Origin: Nocardia aobensis NBRC 100429
Lineage (GTDB): Bacteria; Actinomycetota; Actinomycetes; Mycobacteriales; Mycobacteriaceae
NCBI RefSeq assembly: GCF_000308375.1
Contig: NZ_BAFQ01000298.1
Location: forward strand, 54,000 to 117,999
Direction of reading: 5' to 3'
Length of the DNA: 64,000 nucleotides
This document shows positions 16,228 to 24,750 of this stretch, piece after piece. Below the pieces are notes generated by a model. That model was not told the origin of the DNA and made no database searches. It worked only from the letters and a program-made list of their open reading frames with translations. Each line of letters starts with the position of its first letter. Within the stretch, counting starts at the first letter, position 1. The position numbers and the translations under genes were made by a program.

Positions 16228-18633
16228 TCAGCCTCGAACCGGCGCCGTCTCCAGGTCTCCGGACGGCAATTGCAGCGCTCCCTCACTCACCAGCTCGTCG
16301 ATCTCGGCCGGCCCCAGCCCGAGCAACTCCGAGCAGATCTCGCGAGTCTGTTGGCCCGGCAGCGGGGCGGGCCGCATCGGCGGATCGGCGATCTCGCCGA
16401 AACCAGCCGCACGAGCGGTCGCGGGCAGGCCCGCAGGGAGCAACTCGTGCTCGACAAGCGTGTAGGTCGCGCGGGCCGTGAGCTGGGGATCGGTAAGCAA
16501 TTGCGGTAAGCGCAGCATCGGCCCGGCCGGTATCCCCGCCGCCTGCAGGGTCGCTGCCGCCTCGTGCGGATCGCGCTCGCCGAGCCACTCGGCCAGTAGC
16601 GCGTCGCACGATTCGCGAGCGCGAACCCGCTGCGCGGCAGTGGCGAACCGCTCGTCGTGTTTCAGCTCGCGGCGCCCGAGGACCTCACACAGCCGCCGCC
16701 AGTCCTCGTCGTCGCGAACGGTGACCGCACACCATTCGTCGTCCCCCGCGCAGGCGTACACGCCGCCGGGCGCCCGGTGCGGATCCGCATTGCCGGGCGC
16801 GGTTACCGATCCCGGACGCAGGCTCTCCTCCACGAGCTGGGTCCCCAACTGGACGAGCGCGGTATCCGCCTGCGCCACTTGGATATCGGCGCCCCGGCCG
16901 GTCCTCGCGCGGGCGATCAGCGCCGCCAGCACCGCACTGGCGGTGATGTGTGCGGCGATATGGTCGGGGTAGACGGTCTGTCCGTCGCAGAGCAGTTCTT
17001 CGTTGCCGGGATAACGCCACAGTGCCGACACTCCGCACGACGCGCGAACCAGCGGTCCGTAACCCAGCCGGGTGCGCCACGGCCCGGTCGCGCCGAATGC
17101 GCTGGATTCCGACACGACGATGCCGGGGTTGATGGCGGCGAGCCTGTCGTAGGACAGGCCCATGGCCGCAAGTGTGCCGGGTTTGAAGTTGGCAAGGACC
17201 ACATCCGCTTCGGACACCAGCCGGCGAAACAGTTCCGCACCGTGCGGGTTGCGCAGGTCGAGGCCGAGGCTGCGCTTGTTGCGATGCCCCCACGCGACCG
17301 AAGCCGCAAGGGCCGCACCGCGTTTCGATTGGCGCAGACCGTCCGGAAAGTTCGCGTTCTCGATTTTGATCACGTCGGCGCCGTAGTCGGCGAACTGCCT
17401 GCTGAGCTCCGCGCCGAATACGATCACGCCGAGGTCGAGGACCCGGAGTCCGGCGAGTGGGGCGCCCGACGGATCGGCGGTGCCCACCACCGTGGTCCCA
17501 CCACGTGGCCGCACGAGGTCGTCGTGTTCGCCGGGTCGCGGCGCTCGCGCGCGGATTCCGGCCCGATGCCCGTCGATGGTGACATAACCCGAGGGCGCCT
17601 TCGCTCGCACCCCCGGCACGATTTCCGTCTCGATCAATGCGCCGGATTGCTGGAAATGCGGGGTGACCAACACCTCGGCCGGGGTGTGCACGCCACCGAC
17701 GGGCACACCCCGGCGAGCGCCCTCGGCCACCAGTTCCGCCTGCGTGCAGGTAGCGAACAGGGCACCGATCAAGGGGTGCAACGTGCCCGCCGCGGCGAAG
17801 CGGGCGGGGATGGTGTCGTATTTCGGATCAGCGAATTCCGCTGGTGCCCCGAGCCATTCGAACATCGCCCGCCACTGGCGCTTGGCCAGCAGACAGATGC
17901 GGACGTGTCCGTCCTTGCAGGCGAAGACGGGATAGAAGTCGGCGGCGTTCGGGCGGCCGCGCGGGAAGTCCTCCGAGCGCCCGGCCGCCGCGGAACCCTG
18001 AGTGCCGAAGCCGGGATCGAAGCCGTGCACGACCGCTTCGAACGCCGAGAGATCGACGGTCTCACCGCGACCGGTCTCCAGTCGGCGCCGGTAGGCCAAC
18101 AGGGTCGCCCACACCGCGTGGGCACCCACGGTCTCCTCCACCAGGCCCGCGGGTGGCAGCAGCGGTTCGGCGCCGGGGGCACCGGAACGCGACAGCACAC
18201 CGGACATCGCGTACAGGACCTGTTCGGTGGCCGACCACCCCGAGTAGGGGCCGGTCCGGCCGAAAGGGGTGATCGATGTCCACACCAGACCCGGTGCGAC
18301 AGAACGTATCTCGGCCGCGTCGATCCGCCTCTCGGCCAGGAACCCCGGCGGCGTCGATTCGACGACGATATCGGCATCCCGGGCCAGCTCCCGGAAGCGA
18401 TCGATGCCCGCGGGCGTGGCAAAGTCGATCGTGATGCCGAGTTTGTTGGCGTTGCGCAATGCGAACGCGATACTCGTACCCGCGACTGTGGGCCCCTCCG
18501 AACGCGAGCGCGCTCCGCCCGCGGGTTCGACGCGGATCACCTCCGCACCCAGGTCGGCCAGGTAGCGGCCGCATGATTCCCCGAGCCCGTCGGTGAGGTC
18601 GAGAACGCGAATTCCGGCCAGCGGCAGAGTCAT
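16228..18633 (-). CDS. Fused double-domain family III CoA-transferase (CaiB/BaiF)
   Basis: 801 residues, twice the family length, carrying two successive CaiB/BaiF domains (about 1-385 and 400-801). Each begins with a LAGIRVLDL or LAGLRVLDL strand and contains the GADVI/GAEVI segment. In domain 1 the catalytic aspartate motif reads GETVDLSAFEA. In domain 2 the equivalent reads GADIQVAQADT, with Gln where Asp is expected, so that half is probably structural or modified. The start at 18633 overlaps the preceding aldehyde dehydrogenase by four bases. It likely moves CoA between a pathway acid and an acyl-CoA donor. Confidence 0.85.
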   Translation of the reverse strand: MTLPLAGIRVLDLTDGLGESCGRYLADLGAEVIRVEPAGGARSRSEGPTVAGTSIAFALRNANKLGITIDFATPAGIDRFRELARDADIVVESTPPGFLAERRIDAAEIRSVAPGLVWTSITPFGRTGPYSGWSATEQVLYAMSGVLSRSGAPGAEPLLPPAGLVEETVGAHAVWATLLAYRRRLETGRGETVDLSAFEAVVHGFDPGFGTQGSAAAGRSEDFPRGRPNAADFYPVFACKDGHVRICLLAKRQWRAMFEWLGAPAEFADPKYDTIPARFAAAGTLHPLIGALFATCTQAELVAEGARRGVPVGGVHTPAEVLVTPHFQQSGALIETEIVPGVRAKAPSGYVTIDGHRAGIRARAPRPGEHDDLVRPRGGTTVVGTADPSGAPLAGLRVLDLGVIVFGAELSRQFADYGADVIKIENANFPDGLRQSKRGAALAASVAWGHRNKRSLGLDLRNPHGAELFRRLVSEADVVLANFKPGTLAAMGLSYDRLAAINPGIVVSESSAFGATGPWRTRLGYGPLVRASCGVSALWRYPGNEELLCDGQTVYPDHIAAHITASAVLAALIARARTGRGADIQVAQADTALVQLGTQLVEESLRPGSVTAPGNADPHRAPGGVYACAGDDEWCAVTVRDDEDWRRLCEVLGRRELKHDERFATAAQRVRARESCDALLAEWLGERDPHEAAATLQAAGIPAGPMLRLPQLLTDPQLTARATYTLVEHELLPAGLPATARAAGFGEIADPPMRPAPLPGQQTREICSELLGLGPAEIDELVSEGALQLPSGDLETAPVRG

Positions 18634-20099
18634 GGCCGGCCTCCTGTGGTCGACGCCGGACCGCCGAAGTACACCGATTTCGTGCGCAGATACGGCGCGA
18701 GCCCCTCCGGCCCCAGCTCCCGCCCCAGACCGGAGGATTTCACCCCACCGAACGGGGCTGCCAGGTCCAGCAGATAGTGATTGACGCCGAATGTTCCGCT
18801 CTCGATCCGGTCGGCGATCGCCAGACCGCGTTCCTCGTCGGTGGTCCACACTGTGCCGCCGAGGCCGTAGGCGGAGTCGTTGGCGAGGGCGATCGCGTCC
18901 TGCTCGGTGTCGAACGGCGTGATGGTCAGGACGGGACCGAAGATCTCCTCCTGCGCGATGCGCGCGTTGTTGTCGACGCCGTCGAACACCGTCGGTTCCA
19001 CGAACCAGCCCACCGGCTGATCGTCCGGAGTGCCGCCGCCGGTGGTGATCCGGTAGCCGTCCGCGCGCCCGGACTCGATATAACCGAGCACCCGGTCGCG
19101 TTGTGCGGCACTGACCAGCGGCCCGATCTGGGTAGTCTTGTCCAGCGGGTCACCGATGCGCAGCGCACGGACGGTTTCGGTGACCGCCTCGACCACGTCG
19201 GTGTAGCGCGAACGCGGGGCCAGAATGCGGGTACTGGCGTGGCAGGTCTGGCCGTTGTTCACCAGCGAGACCTCGAGCAGTTTCGCCGCGAATTCCGTCA
19301 GGTCGGCGTCGTCGGTCACGATCGCCGCCGATTTTCCGCCGAGTTCGAGTGTCACCGGGCGCAGCAATCGCCCGCACACCTCGCCGATGGCCCGGCCTGC
19401 CGGTGTGGAGCCGGTGAAGGCGACCTTGTCCACGCCCGGATGTTCGACCAGGTACGCCCCGGCCTCCCGCCCCGCGGGCACGATGTTCACTACACCGGCG
19501 GGCAAGCCCGCCTCCTCGGCGGCCTCGGCGAATACGTAAGCGTCCAAGGCGGTTTCGGGTGCGGGCTTGAGGACGACGGCGCAGCCCGCGGCGAGCGCGG
19601 GTGCCAGTTTCATCGCCGCCAGCGACTGTGGATAGTTCCACGGCGTGATGGCCGCGACCACCCCGACCGGCTCGCGCCGAACCGCCGTGCGGCCCCCGAA
19701 CGCGCTGGGGCGCACCTCGTCTCGTTCCGCGTCGCGAATCAGGCGGGTGTAGTACTCGACCATCAGGGCCGGGGCGTAGCCGTTGACGTTGATCGACGTC
19801 GCGATCGGCATGCCGTTCTCCCGGCTGGCCAGCACGGCGGTCTGCTTGGCCCGCGCTTTCAGCGCTGCCGCGAAACGGTCGAGGCGATCGGCCCGCTCGG
19901 CGTAATCGAGGGAACGCCAGGAGGCCAGTGCCTTGCGGGCCGCGGCTACGGCCCTGTCGATATCGGCCGGGGCCGCCAGCGCGGCCGTTGCGAGTACCTT
20001 TTCGGTCGCGGCCTCGATCACCTCGACCGTCGCGCCGGTCGCGGGTGCCGCCCACTGCCCGTCGACGAACAGGCTGGTTCGATCCTGGTTGGTGTCCAT
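18630..20099 (-). CDS. Aldehyde dehydrogenase, downstream of the DUF35/thiolase pair
   Basis: An NAD(P)-dependent aldehyde dehydrogenase of 489 residues. ITPWNYPQSL, KVAFTGSTPAGR, LELGGKSA (general base) and NNGQTCHAST (nucleophile Cys) are intact, and the C-terminal motif is FGGVKSSGLGRE. It is 18 bases behind the thiolase-fold gene and overlaps the CoA-transferase gene. If that thiolase-fold protein is a retro-aldolase, this enzyme would take its aldehyde product and the CoA-transferase would re-activate the acid (inference from order). Confidence 0.92.
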   Translation of the reverse strand: MDTNQDRTSLFVDGQWAAPATGATVEVIEAATEKVLATAALAAPADIDRAVAAARKALASWRSLDYAERADRLDRFAAALKARAKQTAVLASRENGMPIATSINVNGYAPALMVEYYTRLIRDAERDEVRPSAFGGRTAVRREPVGVVAAITPWNYPQSLAAMKLAPALAAGCAVVLKPAPETALDAYVFAEAAEEAGLPAGVVNIVPAGREAGAYLVEHPGVDKVAFTGSTPAGRAIGEVCGRLLRPVTLELGGKSAAIVTDDADLTEFAAKLLEVSLVNNGQTCHASTRILAPRSRYTDVVEAVTETVRALRIGDPLDKTTQIGPLVSAAQRDRVLGYIESGRADGYRITTGGGTPDDQPVGWFVEPTVFDGVDNNARIAQEEIFGPVLTITPFDTEQDAIALANDSAYGLGGTVWTTDEERGLAIADRIESGTFGVNHYLLDLAAPFGGVKSSGLGRELGPEGLAPYLRTKSVYFGGPASTTGGRP

Positions 20100-20117
20100 A
20101 GTCCGTCCTCGGGTAGG

Positions 20118-21302
20118 TCAGAGGGTGTCTTCGTGCCCGAACAGCGTCGAGCTGACCAGCGGCGCCATCGGCCCGCCGATGAACAGCGAAATCCGCGCGC
20201 CCGGTACGGGATTGGTGGAGGTGCCGCGGATCTGCCGTACCGCCTCCACCGCCAGGCCCATGCCGTTGACGAAGGAGTCGGCGATATTGCCGCCACTGGT
20301 GTTGACCGGAAGCTTCCCGATCCCGGCGGTCAGGTTGTCGACGGTGAGGATCTCCCCGGCGGCCGGACCGGCGGGCGCGAACCCGTGATCGATCAGCGCG
20401 GCCACCGCGGGTCCGCTGAAATTCTCGTAGACCTGCACCACGTCGACGTCGTCGTGGGTCACACCGGCGGCCGCCCACAGCCGGTCGGCAACGCCGGGGC
20501 GTCCGGGACGGCCGGCGAAACCGGCACTGGTGTAGAGGTCGTCGTTGTCGATCAGCGCCGAGTAGCCGCCGGGCGCGCCCTGCGCTCCCGCCAGCACATA
20601 GGCGGCATCCGGCCGCATCGAGCGAGCGCGTTCGCCGGATACCAGCACCAGGGCGACCGCTCCGTCGCTCTCGCGTGAGCAGTCGAACAGATGGAACGGC
20701 TCGGTGATCAGGCGGGAGGACTCGTAGGTCGCCTCGTCCAGTGGTTTGCCGTACCCGGCCGCGGTGGGATTGTTCTGCGCGTGCCGATAGGCCGCCAGCA
20801 CCAGCGCGCGCATCGCCTCGCGTGGCACGCCGTCGTGTTCGAGCAATCGCTGGGTGCGCAGGGCGCAGACCTGGGCCGGCGAACCGACACCGTGTGCGAG
20901 GTAATGCGGTCCGTAGAAGTACTTCGCGTAGCCCAGGCGGCCCGTATCCTCCTGCGCCATCGAGCGGTAGACGACCACCGTCTCGGCCTGGCCGGTGGCG
21001 ATTGCGACCGCGGCGTTGTTGATCGCCGCGGCGACCGTACCGCCGCCACCGCCCCACATCATGTTCGACCACCGCACGTCGCGGACCCCGAGCGCGCCGC
21101 CGAGCGTAGCGCCGTCGTGCCCGCCGCCGGCGTAGGAGACGAATCCGTCGAGCTCATGCGGCGAGACACCGGCATCGGCGCAGGCCGCGACGATGGCTTC
21201 CAGGGTCATTCGCAACTCACCGTGCGGAGCCTCACCGCGCTTGTAGTGCAACTCCGCCGCACCGACCACCGCGGCGGCGCCGCGTAGCATCCTCGCGCTC
21301 AT
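20118..21302 (-). CDS. Thiolase-fold lipid-transfer/Ltp2-like protein, candidate retro-aldolase subunit
   Basis: A thiolase superfamily protein of 394 residues, related to SCP-x/Ltp proteins (AAAVVGAAELHY start, ENFSGPAVAALI, SGGNIADSFVNGMGLAVEAV). The nucleophile Cys expected in the N-terminal half is replaced in MMWGGGGGTVAA. A Tyr stands in VQVYENF, where true thiolases have NEAF. This pattern, together with the adjacent DUF35 gene, is that of Ltp2-type aldolases that cleave beta-hydroxyacyl-CoAs in steroid side-chain breakdown. Start at 21302 (ATGA overlap with the DUF35 gene); an internal Met at 21289 is possible. Confidence 0.82.
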   Translation of the reverse strand: MSARMLRGAAAVVGAAELHYKRGEAPHGELRMTLEAIVAACADAGVSPHELDGFVSYAGGGHDGATLGGALGVRDVRWSNMMWGGGGGTVAAAINNAAVAIATGQAETVVVYRSMAQEDTGRLGYAKYFYGPHYLAHGVGSPAQVCALRTQRLLEHDGVPREAMRALVLAAYRHAQNNPTAAGYGKPLDEATYESSRLITEPFHLFDCSRESDGAVALVLVSGERARSMRPDAAYVLAGAQGAPGGYSALIDNDDLYTSAGFAGRPGRPGVADRLWAAAGVTHDDVDVVQVYENFSGPAVAALIDHGFAPAGPAAGEILTVDNLTAGIGKLPVNTSGGNIADSFVNGMGLAVEAVRQIRGTSTNPVPGARISLFIGGPMAPLVSSTLFGHEDTL

Positions 21303-21748
21303 GCTCGCGCTCCTTCCAGGTCGGCTCGGCGCCACCGCAGCAGAGGCCACTTCGCCCCCGGATCGAGTTCGATCCGGCCGACCACCGGATCGCCGATGCG
21401 CACGGTGTCGGTCTCCTCGCCGACGAGAAGTCCCAGGACCCTTCGGTTTCCGGCGCCGGGCAGTTCCACCAGGACCGTCACGTACGGCACCCGGTCGGCC
21501 AGTTCGGTGATGAAGGGGTAGTGGCTGCGAGCCCAGCTGTAGACGGTGCCGACCGGCTCGACCTGCTCCCAGTCCGGATCGAAACTGTGGCAGGAGGCGC
21601 AGATCCATTGCGGGCCCCAGATCCATTCGCCACAGTGCCGGCAATGCTGCAATCGCAACTCGCCGGCGACAAGGCCCTCCCAGTAGGGCCGATCCAGTCC
21701 GTCGTCGGCGGGGCCCCACGGCAGTTCCAGCTCCGGTGTCTCGCTCAT
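21299..21748 (-). CDS. DUF35 OB-fold protein with zinc ribbon, partner of the thiolase-fold protein
   Basis: 149 residues. The zinc ribbon has two CxxC knuckles in CRHCGEWIWGPQWICASC (about 36-53). An OB-fold follows, with VGTVYSWARSHYPF and the PYVTVLVELPG strand. DUF35 proteins bind the acyl-CoA tail for an adjacent thiolase-fold partner, as ChsH2 does for Ltp2. Four-base overlaps on both sides tie it to the NTF2-like gene upstream and the thiolase-fold gene downstream, so a complex of the products is likely. Confidence 0.88.
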   Translation of the reverse strand: MSETPELELPWGPADDGLDRPYWEGLVAGELRLQHCRHCGEWIWGPQWICASCHSFDPDWEQVEPVGTVYSWARSHYPFITELADRVPYVTVLVELPGAGNRRVLGLLVGEETDTVRIGDPVVGRIELDPGAKWPLLRWRRADLEGARA

Positions 21749-22059
21749 GCCGATTCTCCGGCCACAGAGAAGTTCTCCAATGCCGCGGCTTTCCAGGCAC
21801 CGTCGCGCAGTTCCCAGATCGAACGCAAGCCGATGGTGCCCTCCGGGGTGTCGTAGACGGTTTCCCCGATCTGCTTGTCACCTTCGGCGCGTACATCGCG
21901 GATCCGGAATCCGTGTACCTCTCCGCGCGGGACGGTGACACCGTCGAACACCGCGGGCAGATTCTCTTGCACCATATCGGCCAGGGCGGCCTTGAAATCA
22001 CCCTGGGCTACGGCACCGACATGACGTTCGTACATTTCACGAAAGTCCTGATCAGGCAT
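21745..22059 (-). CDS. SnoaL/NTF2-like small protein
   Basis: 104 residues with an NTF2-like alpha+beta fold: an N-terminal helix FREMYERHVGAVAQGDFKAALADMV, then strands with GEVHGFRIRDVRAEG and SIWELRDGAWKAAALENF. Relatives include polyketide cyclases, ketosteroid isomerases and dehydratase-like proteins, but a catalytic residue set cannot be assigned. First gene of the five-gene operon that continues through DUF35, thiolase-fold, aldehyde dehydrogenase and CoA-transferase. An operator palindrome lies 53 bases upstream. Confidence 0.75.
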   Translation of the reverse strand: MPDQDFREMYERHVGAVAQGDFKAALADMVQENLPAVFDGVTVPRGEVHGFRIRDVRAEGDKQIGETVYDTPEGTIGLRSIWELRDGAWKAAALENFSVAGESA

Positions 22060-22112
22060 TGGAAATCTCCTAGTTCCCCTGATGCGACGCGAGGCGTCAC
22101 GATGACTTTTAC

Positions 22113-22125
22113 CTTAAGCCTTTAG
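22113..22125. promoter_or_regulatory. Palindromic operator, site 4
   Basis: CTTAAG-C-CTTTAG flanked by C and G, the most symmetric copy. It lies 53 bases before the NTF2-like gene start at 22059 (minus strand). Confidence 0.6.
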
Positions 22126-22183
22126 GTTTATTCGGTCAATGCGAGACCCCGGCCGGAACGGATCCGTCCCCGGTCGCGAGGTT

Positions 22184-23671
22184 TCAGTCGCCGTCGAATC
22201 GAAGGTCGCCGTCGGCACCGATCTCTACGACCGCCCCGGCCACTTCGGCACTCACGAGATGCTCGACATCCGCGGGTCGGCGGGTGGAGGCCAGCGTGCG
22301 CCCGCCGTCGGGAGTCCGCGCCGCGACGAACCCGGCCTCGGGATTGCCGGCGCGGTCGTAAACGACGGTCCACGCCTCGACCGCGGCAGGCCCGGCATAG
22401 CCCGGGTGCGCCCGTACCGTCGGCTCCCGGTCGACACGCTCCTGCACATCGACTCGCCGGAACCCCGCGGGCGGCGGCTCGCTGCTGTAGACGCCGAATG
22501 CATGTTTGGTCAGGTAACCGCCGTTCGCCGTGAGCAATCCGAAGCTGCCCGGTGCACGACGCAACCGGGTCGCGAGGGTGGCGATGGCGTGGGTGCTGTA
22601 GTTGTTCCACGGCCCGCCCGCGAACGTCAGTCCTCCGGTGACGGTCAGGGGCCGGGCAGCATCGTCGGCCGGCAGACCGAGTTCACACGCCGCCACCTGC
22701 ACAGCGGAGGGAAAGCACGAATACACGTCGATGTGAGCGAGATCGTCCACGCCGATTCCGGCCAGCTCCAGCACGCGCGCGCCCGCGTGCCGGATCGCCG
22801 GCGAGCGGTCCAGGGCGCCGCGTTCGGCGATGTCGTAGGTGTCGTGCGCCTCGGTTCCGGCGTGTGGGAAGATCCAGTTCTCTCGCGGAATCCCCAGTCG
22901 GGCAGCCACTTCCACCGAACACAGCAGCAGTGCCGCACCCTGGTCGACCATGTTGTTGGAGTTCATCAGCTTCGTATACGGCGAGGCGATCCACCGGTTG
23001 GCGGCGCTGGGCGTGACGATCTCCGCGGCGGTGTGCACGCGTGGGGTCCAGGCATGCGGATTGTTCGCGGCGACCTCGCTGAAAGGTGACCACAGCGCAC
23101 CGATCGCCGCACGGTGCTCGCCCACCGAGCGCCCGGCGGATATTCGCAACGCCTGTTCGAACAGCGGGTAGATGTAGGCGGGGCGGTCGAGTCCGGCCCG
23201 CTTCTCGGCGTCCGAACGCATCGGAACCTCGGGCACCAGCATCGGCGCCGCGGCGACCGTGTCGTCCTGGACGGTCCAGTCCGGCCGAATTCCCTGCGCG
23301 CGCAGCTTCATTCGAGTGCGCCAGGATTCCGCGCCGCCGACCAGGACCACGTCGCAGCGGCCGGCGGCGATATCCTGCGCGGCCTGGTTGACCAGTACCT
23401 GTGGCGTGCTGCCACCGCTACCGGTGTAGCCGGTGTGGCGCGGTGTGGCGCCGATTCGTTCGCCGACCAGCGCGCCGGGATCACGGTAGCGCCACGACAG
23501 CATGCCGACGATCCGCACGGAGTCGACCAGTTCCAGCAGGCGCGCGGTGCCGGCCTCGGTCGCGGCGCGCGAGGCGGCGTAGACGATCAGGTCGACGGGT
23601 TCACATCCGCCCTCGCGCTCGTTGATCTGACCGCCACCGACCAGGATGGGGGTGCGGGGGTCCAGGCTCAT
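22184..23671 (-). CDS. Thiolase-like acetyl-CoA acetyltransferase family protein lacking the nucleophile Cys
   Basis: 495 residues. DPRTPILVGGGQINERE at the start and YSCFPSAVQVA, GGLTFAGGPWNNYSTHA and NGGYLTKHAFGVYSS place it in a large actinobacterial thiolase-like family. The position of the thiolase nucleophile reads GSGGSTPQVLVNQA (Ser or Thr, no Cys), so ordinary Claisen thiolysis is doubtful. The C-terminal 100 residues add a beta-rich extension (VEAWTVVYDRAG). The start at 23671 (ATGA overlap with the LLM gene) is preferred to the longer frame. Third in the 25.56-kb operon. Confidence 0.8.
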   Translation of the reverse strand: MSLDPRTPILVGGGQINEREGGCEPVDLIVYAASRAATEAGTARLLELVDSVRIVGMLSWRYRDPGALVGERIGATPRHTGYTGSGGSTPQVLVNQAAQDIAAGRCDVVLVGGAESWRTRMKLRAQGIRPDWTVQDDTVAAAPMLVPEVPMRSDAEKRAGLDRPAYIYPLFEQALRISAGRSVGEHRAAIGALWSPFSEVAANNPHAWTPRVHTAAEIVTPSAANRWIASPYTKLMNSNNMVDQGAALLLCSVEVAARLGIPRENWIFPHAGTEAHDTYDIAERGALDRSPAIRHAGARVLELAGIGVDDLAHIDVYSCFPSAVQVAACELGLPADDAARPLTVTGGLTFAGGPWNNYSTHAIATLATRLRRAPGSFGLLTANGGYLTKHAFGVYSSEPPPAGFRRVDVQERVDREPTVRAHPGYAGPAAVEAWTVVYDRAGNPEAGFVAARTPDGGRTLASTRRPADVEHLVSAEVAGAVVEIGADGDLRFDGD

Positions 23672-24705
23672 GAGCGCACCGCCTCGAGGATTCGCTCCCG
23701 GGATTCGGGTTTCGGCCACCCGCCCAGGATGATGGTGGTCAAACAGGTTGGCTTCCAACGATTCACGATGTCCTCACAGATCTTGTCGACCGGTCCGACG
23801 AGGGCGACGTCTTCCACCATCGCCGTGGGCACCGCCTGTGCGGCCAGATCGGCCCGGCCGCCGAGATAGAGACGCTGGATTTCCGCGCAGACCTCACCCC
23901 AGCCCATGCGGGCGAATACGTCGTTGTGGAAGTTCGCGCCCTGCGCGCCCATCCCGCCCGCGTAGAGTGCGACCACCGGTTTGAGCCGGGCCGCCGCGCG
24001 ATCCACGTCGTCGCCCTCCGACAGCCAGCACACGTTGGCGATCTCGAAGTCCCCGGCCGTGCGGCGGGCACCCTCGCGCGCGAACCCCTCGGCGAGGGCG
24101 GTGCGATAGAACTCGTCGGATTTCGGTGAGAACCACAGCGGTGTCCAGCCGTCGGCGATCTCGGCGGCCAGCGCGACATTCTTCGGGCCCTCCGCGCCGA
24201 GATAGACGGGAATGTCGCGGCGCAGCGGATGCACGATGGACTTCAGCGGCTTACCCAGCCCGGTGCCGCCGTGGTACGGCAGTTGATAGTGCTTGCCCGC
24301 GAAGGTTACCGGCTCCGTCCGCTCCCACACCGCCCGCATGATCGCGATGTATTCGCGAGTCCGTTCCAGCGGCCGGGGGTAGGGACGGCCGTACCATCCT
24401 TCGACCACCTGCGGACCGGAGGCGCCGATACCAAGGATGAGCCGTCCGCCGCTGAGATGGTCGATGGTCTGCGCGGCCATCGCCAACGCTGTCGGGGTGC
24501 GCGCCGAGATCTGGCATACCGATGTTCCCAGGGCGATCCGGCCGGTCTTGGCGCCCCACCAGGCCAGCGGGGTGAGCGCGTCCGAGCCGTAGGACTCCGC
24601 GGTCCAGAAGCTGTCGACACCGAGTGCCTCGGCCTCGGCGATGGTCCGTTCCATCCGCCGGGGCGGTTGCGCTCCCCAGTATCCGGCCATCACGCCGACC
24701 TTCAT
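23668..24705 (-). CDS. LLM-class F420-dependent oxidoreductase
   Basis: A TIM-barrel flavin/F420 enzyme of 345 residues. MKVGVMAGYWGAQPP at the start, FWTAESYGSDALTPLAW, ALGTSVCQISARTPTALAM and the RLILGIGASGPQVVEGWYG signature are typical of luciferase-like F420 reductases and dehydrogenases of actinomycetes. It sits between a crotonase and a thiolase-like gene, so it probably acts on a CoA-linked or ring intermediate. The substrate cannot be told. 45 bases separate it from the crotonase gene. Confidence 0.88.
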   Translation of the reverse strand: MKVGVMAGYWGAQPPRRMERTIAEAEALGVDSFWTAESYGSDALTPLAWWGAKTGRIALGTSVCQISARTPTALAMAAQTIDHLSGGRLILGIGASGPQVVEGWYGRPYPRPLERTREYIAIMRAVWERTEPVTFAGKHYQLPYHGGTGLGKPLKSIVHPLRRDIPVYLGAEGPKNVALAAEIADGWTPLWFSPKSDEFYRTALAEGFAREGARRTAGDFEIANVCWLSEGDDVDRAAARLKPVVALYAGGMGAQGANFHNDVFARMGWGEVCAEIQRLYLGGRADLAAQAVPTAMVEDVALVGPVDKICEDIVNRWKPTCLTTIILGGWPKPESRERILEAVRS

Positions 24706-24750
24706 CGCACGTACCCGTCGTTCGATACTGTCGTCAAAGCTGTTGTCCTG

